Of a stretch of DNA of 24,706 bases, positions 18,119 through 24,706 are shown in pieces (the stretch's first letter is position 1; each line of letters begins with the position of its first letter). The position numbers and the translations under genes were made by a program. The stretch lies in NCBI GenBank assembly GCA_036897095.1, contig JAYMSP010002371.1, positions 1 to 24,706 on the forward strand. Direction: 5' to 3'. The notes beneath the pieces were generated by a model that ran no database searches, was not told the origin of the DNA, and saw nothing but the letters and a program-made list of their open reading frames with translations. This stretch comes from Plantago elongata (taxonomy: Eukaryota; Streptophyta; Magnoliopsida; Lamiales; Plantaginaceae).

Positions 18119-18664
18119 TGTGAGAGTGTTAACTCAATAATGATATTGATCGTTGAACGACTCAGATTAAATATGGAATCAACGGTGGTGGTGATTAAAT
18201 CCAGAATATGGAAAGCTGGAGAATTAGTTAGGAATTTAACTAATCAATTTTCTGATTCTACAAGGAGTTCTAGTGTTATCCTAATACAAGAAGAAGTAGT
18301 AATTGGTTTTCTTGTTCTAGTAGGATTTGGTAGTTGCGTTCACTACATATAATCAAGGGAGCTTGTTTTATAGATCAGATCAGAACCTTCATTCAGCATC
18401 ATAGAGAGTTAGAGATCATACTTCGTAGAATAGCATATTAGGTTGGTCTTATTTATTATGTGGGTTTATTCTTGTTACGTCGTATGATTGTAACCTAAGT
18501 ATCAATAAATGTTGTTGATTGGTCCATTGATTGGACTTTGTGGACGTAGGCAATTATCGAACCACGTTAAATTTTGTGTCTCTAATTTATTAATTTTAGT
18601 TCATTATTTATTCAATTATTATTTTCTATTATTGTTGTATATTTCTCATTGTTTCAACTTAACA
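18119..18664 (+). repeat. Right (3') LTR of element C
   Basis: 546 bp, TGTGAGAGTG...CTTAACA, colinear with 14672-15201 with scattered substitutions. It has a short insertion around GATTGGTCCATTGATTGG (about 18517-18535) relative to the left copy. Confidence 0.92.
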
Positions 18665-18669
18665 ATCTT
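18665..18669 (+). repeat. Right target-site duplication of element C
   Basis: ATCTT directly follows the terminal CA of the right LTR and matches 14667-14671. Confidence 0.9.
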
Positions 18670-18805
18670 ACTATATAAATTTTAGATGTTTAGCCACCTA
18701 TTGTATTATCTTTAATAATGCAAGTCGGGATAGGACATGTATATACTCTCGATTTTTAAAGGTAAACATTAATGTTGATCTGGTCTCGGATAAAATCTCT
18801 AAACA

Positions 18806-18877
18806 AATTGTTTTGCCGATGTTTGAACTAGCGTTGGACCCAATTGTTTTGCTGATGTTTGAACTAGCGTTGGACCC
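18806..18877 (+). repeat. 36-bp tandem repeat, two copies
   Basis: The 36-bp unit starting AATTGTTTTG and ending GTTGGACCC occurs at 18806-18841 and 18842-18877, with one C/T difference. Read on the - strand it lies in a 64-codon frame (18892-18698) as a repeated GSNASSN block. That frame has no other gene-like feature. Confidence 0.95.
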
Positions 18878-19998
18878 TTGGCCTTGATCCATGTGTCAAG
18901 TTTAAAGAATGAGAAACTCATATCGGAGTTCGAAAAATTTTAAGAGCTATTTACAGAAAGTATTAACCACATAATTAATATATAAATATATGTAATTTAT
19001 AAATATATAAAAGTTTACAATTTACACATGACGTCGCACAAAATATATATATTATTATAGTACTTTCAAAACTCCTATAAAAACTTAAACTTTTATAAGT
19101 TTTTTATTAAATAAATGGCTCATATTACTTCAACCGTAGAAAAAGAGACGCGGTTTACATAATTATATACTACTTAGGATCTAAAAAGTAAGCATAGGAA
19201 GCTGCTCAATCTTTTGACACTGACACATAGTATACCAATTCCGGCTACTAGCTCTTCTTGTTTATTAAAGATGATGACTAATGTAGTAGTACATCACACA
19301 TTTTGTTTGTATTTTACATGACAAAATTTCTTGTGCATCTTGTATATCTCCCAAGCTTATACCAGACTGCCGCTAGTTTCATGTGAACACATACAAATCC
19401 AGACTAGAAGTAAGATTATGTATGATCCTCAATGATGACTCATGATTCCAAATAGTTTTCATTTCCTCCAAAGACAAGGTTTTGGTCTTAGTGCTAGATA
19501 TAACTTTAATAACTTTAGTTGCGGTTATTAAGTCGAAAATAGATAAATTTGACATATTAAATGTGACGTTGAAAAAGTTTAAATACCGAACCGGTAGTGT
19601 AGAAATCATATACTACTCTAGGGTTTTTAGTCAAGGACGAGAACTTTGTATTTGGATTTACGTCCATGGTGATCAAATTCTACCAAGCTAGAGTCACCCA
19701 CCAGATTTCATACTATGTGCCTGAGTTATTATATTTCACCTAAACTAATGTGTATCAAACCCAAGTGTGATTCTAGTTATTATGAAAAGACCCATTTAAG
19801 GACCAAAATATTGCACGCCATACCGGGTTGCATTTTGTGTCCAAATTTAATTTTGATGTACACCACAAGTGGCATGTTCTGCAACTTGCCTTATAAGTCA
19901 TAACGTTCAAATATGTATAGAAAATAATATAATAGTGTAAAATCTCTATTACAAAAGAATGCATTCAGAAACTCAAAAAGTACTCTCCTGCTACATTT
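18878..19998. other. AT-rich intergenic spacer
   Basis: No gene was recognised. Short frames on both strands near 19380-19690 overlap each other and show no family signature. This stretch should contain the 3' UTR of the - strand gene that ends at 19999. Confidence 0.5.
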
Positions 19999-22305
19999 CT
20001 AAACTCTGAAAGACACAGCACTGATATCAATTTCATCAGGCACCTTTCCTTCTGGTGGAAATTTTGGAAGAAGATTGGCAATCTTCTTTGCAGTTTCCAA
20101 GTATTTTGCGTACAAATTTTCATCACTCTCTATGTGATCCAAGTCCTTGATCATGCTAGCCAAAGATGATTCAACTGTAGCATCTCTTTTGAAACACCAA
20201 GAACCAGTTCTCCAATTGAAATGGTACAACGACAAGAATCTCTGCCCGTATACGCCTATGAATTCAATCGCTGCAAGAATGAACTCGAACTCTTCTTCGG
20301 ACATGTAGTATGGGAAGCTCACTCTTGTCCATCCAGGCTTTATTCCGAGATAGCCCTGCCATTTCATACACCAAAATAAATTTGAGTCACATGTGTCTTG
20401 AAAACAGAAAGAAGCACAGAATATTTTGACAGGTACAAACTACTAACCATTTGGATGATGGACCTATAAGCAAGTGAATGAGGCTCGTCAATACCGAGCA
20501 AGCTATGTCCATAAGGTCCAGCGCACGCACAGCCTCCACGAGCCTGAATGCCAAAAAGGTCGTTGAGAAGTTTGGCAACGAAAGGCCTGTGCAGTGGCTT
20601 ACCTCTGACTGAATGACCATTCTCCCTCCACAGATTTAAGCCTATATTGTCTTTGTTATCGTGTGTTTCCGAGGGGTAATACACTGTCGAGTGTATGTTG
20701 AAAGACAGGATAGCCTGTCTCTTGGCAGTAGTGTTGCCTAAAATCCAAATGTTTGGATTTGTCAACAGTCTTTTCATTGCTCTTATGATGTACATTTGTT
20801 CATGCGTCTCAATTGCATCGTAGCCAATGTATTCCTTTACCCAGAACGCGAGAGCTGTTCTGATTTTTTGGATGATTGCTGGAGTTCCTGCGTCTTCCCT
20901 TTCTTCTATGTTCTTCCCGTACAAGGTGTCCTGCATCATTGAACATGAAGTCACATTCCAATTGTTAGATGTGTTTGCTGTGTAAAGTTGTACTACTTGC
21001 CTTGTTACTGAACCCATTGACAAAATCCACGGTTCCACCGCCACTAGTTGATGGTGCCGAAGAACTCAATTTGTATAGCGCCTGATTCATCACTAGTACC
21101 CCTGGTGTACACGGTCCTCCCAGAAACTTGTGTGGACTTAAGAAGATCGCATCATAACCCGATCTCATGTCAATCTTCGCATAAGGTCCACTGCAAAACC
21201 AGAAATAGCAATACTTGATTATAATTATCCAGTCAATCGGTCTAATCCTACCGTGGTATATGATTCACTGTTAGTTTTCAAACTTAATAGAAGAAATTTT
21301 TACCTAGCTGCAAAGTCAAAACATACATAACCACCAAACTCATGCATCAGCTTTGCTATAGCTCTTGTATCAGTATAAATCCCGGTTACATTGCTACAAG
21401 CCGAGAAGGAACCAAGAAGCGGCCGGCTCTGTGACTTATAGAACACAAGTTTTTGCCTCAGGGCATCAGTATCAATCAAACCATTGTGGTCTAGGCCAAT
21501 TTCAACCACTTCTGCCAGGCTCTCTCGCCATGAGAGTATATTGGAATGATGCTCATACGGACCTACAAACACGACCCATCTTTCATCATCCCTCAACAAA
21601 TTACTCAACAATATCCTTTCTCTCAGGATTGAGGGAACTGCTATCCCCATAACTTCTTGAAGGCGTTTGATGGCTGCTGTCGAACCTGATCCACAGAAGA
21701 TAATTGCGTCTTCTTCTCCCCCACCACCTAAGCATCTCTTCACGTAACTCGCTGCCTCATGGACCTTTTTTGTAGTACAATATCCCACGTAACTGTCGCT
21801 CGTATGACTATTACCTAACACAAACATTACAACATACACAACTTAAAGACAACATTCATGTCAGAACATTTTAAGCTTCGTTACCAAATGTGGAAGTTAA
21901 CATACCGTAAAATGGTAGTACTTCAGTTGCAATGTAGTTTTCAATGTGGTGAAGGGATCGGCCAGAGGCGGTATGGTCAGCATAAGTGAGGCGACGCGTC
22001 CCAAATGGGGTGTCGAATTCTGCATCAACACTAATGATCTGCGAACGTAGCCAACGGAGTTTCTCCTCAACGGTGTCATGAGTCGGTACAACTTTCTCAA
22101 GAGCATAACATGGTTGATCAGTTTCACTGCACAAGTGCTGATCTTGATCAACTTCTTTATCTTCTTCGGCATGTATTCGGATTTTTCTGGTTGTACTTGA
22201 TGAGGCTACACTGTTTGTATGGTTATGCTCAATCTCATAACCATGATTGTTAGGTTGAGCTCTGAAGAAGCTTTCTCTGAAATCATGAAGATTTTCGAAT
22301 TCCAT
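19999..22305 (-). CDS. PLP-dependent aminotransferase class V / molybdenum cofactor sulfurase-like protein, five exons
   Basis: Exons are 22305-21906, 21814-21304, 21190-21001, 20930-20448 and 20355-19999; phases join exactly to give 646 residues. Introns are 91, 113, 70, 92 bp. All are GT-AG except the third, which reads AAG|GCAAGT...GCAG. The fold matches cysteine-desulfurase-like PLP enzymes: YADHTASGR (about residue 107-115), FCGSGSTAAIKRL, GPYEHHSN, CFDFAASGPY, and SPHKFLGG with Lys about 325 as PLP Schiff base. RGGCACAGPYGH at about 498-509 supplies Cys 501/503 as candidate persulfide carriers. The N-terminal 80 residues are polar and likely disordered. No MOSC domain follows, unlike ABA3-type sulfurase (about 800 residues), so it fits the shorter plant 'molybdenum cofactor sulfurase-like' group, whose substrate is unclear. 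The start at 22305 has a better context (AAAATGG) than an in-frame ATG at 22332. No breaks were seen. Confidence 0.92.
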
Positions 22306-22379
22306 TTTGAGTAAGTGTGATTCTATAGGCATTAAAATGTATTGAGTTTATGTGAAATGAAATGTTCTCTAGTGTAACA

Positions 22380-22387
22380 TTTATAAC
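22380..22387 (-). promoter_or_regulatory. Putative TATA box of the PLP-enzyme gene
   Basis: The - strand reads GTTATAAA about 75 bp upstream of the chosen ATG (22305), a sensible distance for a short leader. A start about 30 bases downstream would also include the upstream ATG at 22332, which may therefore be used or act as an alternative start. Confidence 0.4.
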
Positions 22388-22389
22388 AT

Positions 22390-23225
22390 GCATTCGTGTT
22401 AATGAGAAGTAAAGGTAACATATTCCAGTGGGATAATTAAACAGATTTGAGATTCACTGGAAATCAGCTAATTGCAAATTTGGTCGACTTTCACTTGGTT
22501 TTCTGGGTGTATGTATCAACACCGTCACGTACCATGCCTTTTCCATTTCGGATTAACCTTCCAAATTCATCATTTAAGTCATCCCAAAAAAATATCACCG
22601 TATTTAATAAATTGCAATACTGCCCATATTTAAGATTTTTAAGTACAAAATCAATGTGTTAATTTTAAGGTGATAAATAATACATTAATCACTGTTATGG
22701 ATCAGTTAGAGACGTGCAATAAATATATAAACTCGGTAAAATATTATTCGAGTATAAAGCGTCATAAACGAAGTAAAAAATTTCTCTTTTCAAACTTAAC
22801 TTTACATTTTCTTTTTTATTTTCTCAATTTTAAAATTTTACATTAAACGAAAATCGTATTAAATTGAGTTTTTATAAAGGTGGAACGTCCATTGGAGTGG
22901 CAAATTGGTGGGTTGACAATTTGCAAAATGACACTATGGGTGAGCAAGCACATTACACGCGCAAAGGGGGCATCACGCAGCCAATTGGAAGCGAGATAAC
23001 CAAAAAACCATAGGCGGCTAATTTCATTCAAATCAACAACACCGTATCTGAGGATAAATTAATTGTGTGCCCAATTAATAACTCTTACCTTACTAATGTG
23101 AACTCTACAGTGTTTCAACTTTCAAGCATCGTCAAAATATTTTAAACTTAGACATCAGATTATACCTATCGGACATTAATAATCACATGGAGCTAAGTAA
23201 CTAGGGCTTTTTACCTTCACCCCAC
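22390..23225. other. AT-rich intergenic spacer, upstream region of the PLP-enzyme gene
   Basis: No gene was recognised. The stretch is AT-rich apart from a less AT-rich patch at about 22880-23010, where the short frames have no recognisable family. Confidence 0.5.
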
Positions 23226-23631
23226 CTACCTGACAATGAATAAAATATAAAAAAAATGAACATATTTATTCTGTTAAATTTTAAAATACTAAAATAAAAA
23301 ATAGTTAATTGTAAACAAATATTGCTTTATTTTTAAAAATATTTTAAAAGGTAAATTTAATTTCTTTTATTAATATTTATATCTTTTTACTTGAAATATG
23401 CATATGTCGAAAGTGCAAGCGCCTTGGCGACATTCCCATCGCCCTTCCGCCTTGTAAATATTTAAATTAGAAAAAATATAAATTTTAGTAAAAAAATATA
23501 AATTTTCCTTCTAAAATATTTTTAAAATTTAAATAATATTTTTTAAGAATTACCTATTTTTCAATTTAGTATTTCAAATTCTAACAGAATAAATACGTTA
23601 ATTTTTTTACCTTTTAACTATTATCAGGTAG
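23226..23631. repeat. Long imperfect inverted repeat (foldback / MITE-like), about 406 bp
   Basis: The left arm from CTACCTGACAAT (23226) pairs with the right arm ending ATTATCAGGTAG (23620-23631). Internal matches include ATTTATTCTGTTA against TAACAGAATAAAT, AATACTAAA against the TTTAGTATT region, and TTTTTAAAAATATTTT-like stretches. The apex at 23411-23455 is much more GC-rich and ends in a small hairpin, GGCGA (23426-23430) with TCGCC (23439-23443). The arms are diverged and no clear target duplication was found, so the superfamily is unknown. Confidence 0.75.
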
Positions 23632-24377
23632 TGCGAAAACCTGTCTGTCTCAACTACCTATTCTCTTCATAATTAACTTATTACTGAACTAGAGCGTGTA
23701 TCCCTTGTATTTTAAGCGCTATATACCCTATTGGACATGGTCTAAATAAGGTGTATTGCCTCATGATGTTGAGCAACAAACAAAACTATTTGAGCTTTGA
23801 GCCAGATGTAGGTAGAACACATTAAATCGTCTAGAATACAACTAGCTAGCATCAAGTTCTAGTATATCATAATTAAAAAAAATGGATCAAATTGCTCATT
23901 AACTTTGGCAATTAAGCCGGTTTGACTTAATCATATTCACATTGTACTTTTCCAATCGAAACTCATTACTTGTAAATTCCATTCATGTTCTTCCCTCAGT
24001 TTACTACCATCCCTCAGTTTACATATGAAATAACTTGAACTGTAATACATGTCAAATAACTTATACGTAATCCTTCTAACGCGGCAGTTTGGTGCATTGG
24101 GGAAAGGGTTCAACTAGATACCTTTTAAAAAGAAAGCATTATAGACCGACCGACACTAAATGAAAAGTAAAATCTCTAAGTGTCAACTTGTGGGAGAAAT
24201 TAACGATCAAGTGTCAAATTGGAAGGGGGAAGAACCAAAGGCGAAAAAGTTGGCAAAAGTTTGATTTTCATTTTTTCTTTCAAATTATAGTGGAGAATTC
24301 ATGATATATGCAGTTTGTCAATTGAACTTATGCGTACAGTGCGTTTTTCTCACATCATACCAAGTCATAGAGGCTGA
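23632..24377. other. AT-rich intergenic spacer
   Basis: No gene was recognised. CCCTCAGTTTAC occurs twice close together near 23994 and 24011. Nothing else stands out. Confidence 0.5.
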
Positions 24378-24417
24378 TTGGAGTAGCATCCAAATGCCCA
24401 TTTGGATGCTACTCCAA
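24378..24417. repeat. Palindrome with 19-bp perfect arms and 2-bp spacer
   Basis: The left arm TTGGAGTAGCATCCAAATG (24378-24396) and the right arm CATTTGGATGCTACTCCAA (24399-24417) are exact reverse complements separated by CC. Confidence 0.98.
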
Positions 24418-24436
24418 CAATTTATGTTTGATGTGG

Positions 24437-24461
24437 CATTTGAGTGTCAAAAACTCAAATG
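24437..24461. repeat. Hairpin with 9-bp perfect arms
   Basis: CATTTGAGT (24437-24445) and ACTCAAATG (24453-24461) are exact reverse complements with a 7-base loop. The arm begins with the same CATTTG word as the larger palindrome 20 bp upstream. Confidence 0.95.
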
Positions 24462-24506
24462 CTTCTACAGTTAAGCATTTTGCAATAGCAGCTTATAGTC
24501 TATTTG

Positions 24507-24574
24507 CCAATCAAACCATTATACCAATCAAATCATTATACCAATCAAACCATTATAGCAATCAAATCAAATAC
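24507..24574 (+). repeat. 17-bp tandem repeat, four copies
   Basis: CCAATCAAACCATTATA occurs at 24507, 24524 (one C to T change) and 24541, followed by a diverged fourth unit at 24558-24574. Each unit carries a CCAAT word. The remaining sequence to 24706 shows no gene. Confidence 0.93.
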
Positions 24575-24706
24575 AAAACATCCAATTTGACCCCAATTTG
24601 GCCCAATTTGCAAAGTAAAACCAAAAACACAGGATTCTGATTACGAAATGAAATTGGCGGAGACAACAGCCGAAATACCTTGATTCGGCCCAAATTGAGT
24701 CGAGAC

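Larger units (their letters stand above)
14672..18664 (+). mobile_element. Element C: complete non-autonomous LTR retrotransposon with duplicated interior
   Basis: A 3993-bp element bounded by two related LTRs (14672-15201 and 18119-18664) and the duplication ATCTT. A PBS (ATTGGCGCCGT) follows the left LTR and a purine tract (ATTAAGGTGGAGAC) precedes the right one. The interior keeps only copia gag scraps and no protease, integrase or RT, so it depended on another element's proteins. A second LTR end plus PBS at about 16810-16955 and two related interior modules make it a compound or chimeric element. The LTRs differ by substitutions and small indels, so the insertion is not recent. Confidence 0.9.

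Noticed and set aside
19379..19691. Overlapping short frames on both strands as a small gene
   Set aside because: Neither strand shows a domain, signal peptide or conserved motif. A short word shared with about 11640 (GACGTTGAAAAAG) is too short to define a repeat.
22306..22332. Upstream in-frame ATG at 22332 as the start of the PLP enzyme
   Set aside because: It has T at -3 and C at +4, while the ATG at 22305 has A at -3 and G at +4. It is kept only as an alternative.
24507..24574. CRISPR-like array from the 17-bp repeats
   Set aside because: Units are directly adjacent without spacers, and the sequence is from a plant nuclear genome.

Overview
The window looks like nuclear DNA of a flowering plant, a eudicot and probably an asterid (weak guess). 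The evidence is Ty1/copia retrotransposons in several states of decay, host genes with short AT-rich GT-AG introns, AT-rich spacers, foldback elements, and two host proteins of plant-typical families. It contains no bacterial operon, CRISPR array, rRNA or tRNA gene that I could recognise.

Layout. (1) 1-8821, + strand: the 3' part of a large decayed SIRE-like copia element, here called A. It has an integrase/RT/RNase H pseudogene (1-2955), a spacer with a TATA-like site, a second long reading frame (about 3841-8105) that seems to contain four short spliceosomal introns, a polypurine tract and a 3' LTR ending at 8821. (2) 8822 to about 11171, - strand: element B, an older copia element with gag, protease and the first part of integrase, a PBS and a short LTR. 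Element A sits inside B's integrase, so this is a nested insertion. (3) 11172-12985: spacer with a possible Stowaway-like end and an LTR-like block. (4) 12986-14071, - strand: an intact two-exon GH18 chitinase-like gene with signal peptide and catalytic glutamate. (5) 14672-18664, + strand: element C, a complete LTR element flanked by the 5-bp duplication ATCTT. It keeps only scraps of gag, and its interior is duplicated and carries a second LTR end and a second PBS. (6) 18670-19998: spacer with a 36-bp tandem repeat. (7) 19999-22305, - strand: an intact five-exon PLP-dependent aminotransferase class V / molybdenum cofactor sulfurase-like gene. One of its introns appears to use a GC donor. (8) 22390-24706: AT-rich spacer with a foldback of about 406 bp, a near-perfect 40-bp palindrome, a second small hairpin and a 17-bp tandem repeat.

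The two host genes share a strand but have no evident functional link. The most unusual signals are the intron-bearing second reading frame of element A, the chimeric duplicated interior of element C, and the GC-AG intron. Family assignments are from motif recognition by eye; no database search was run.
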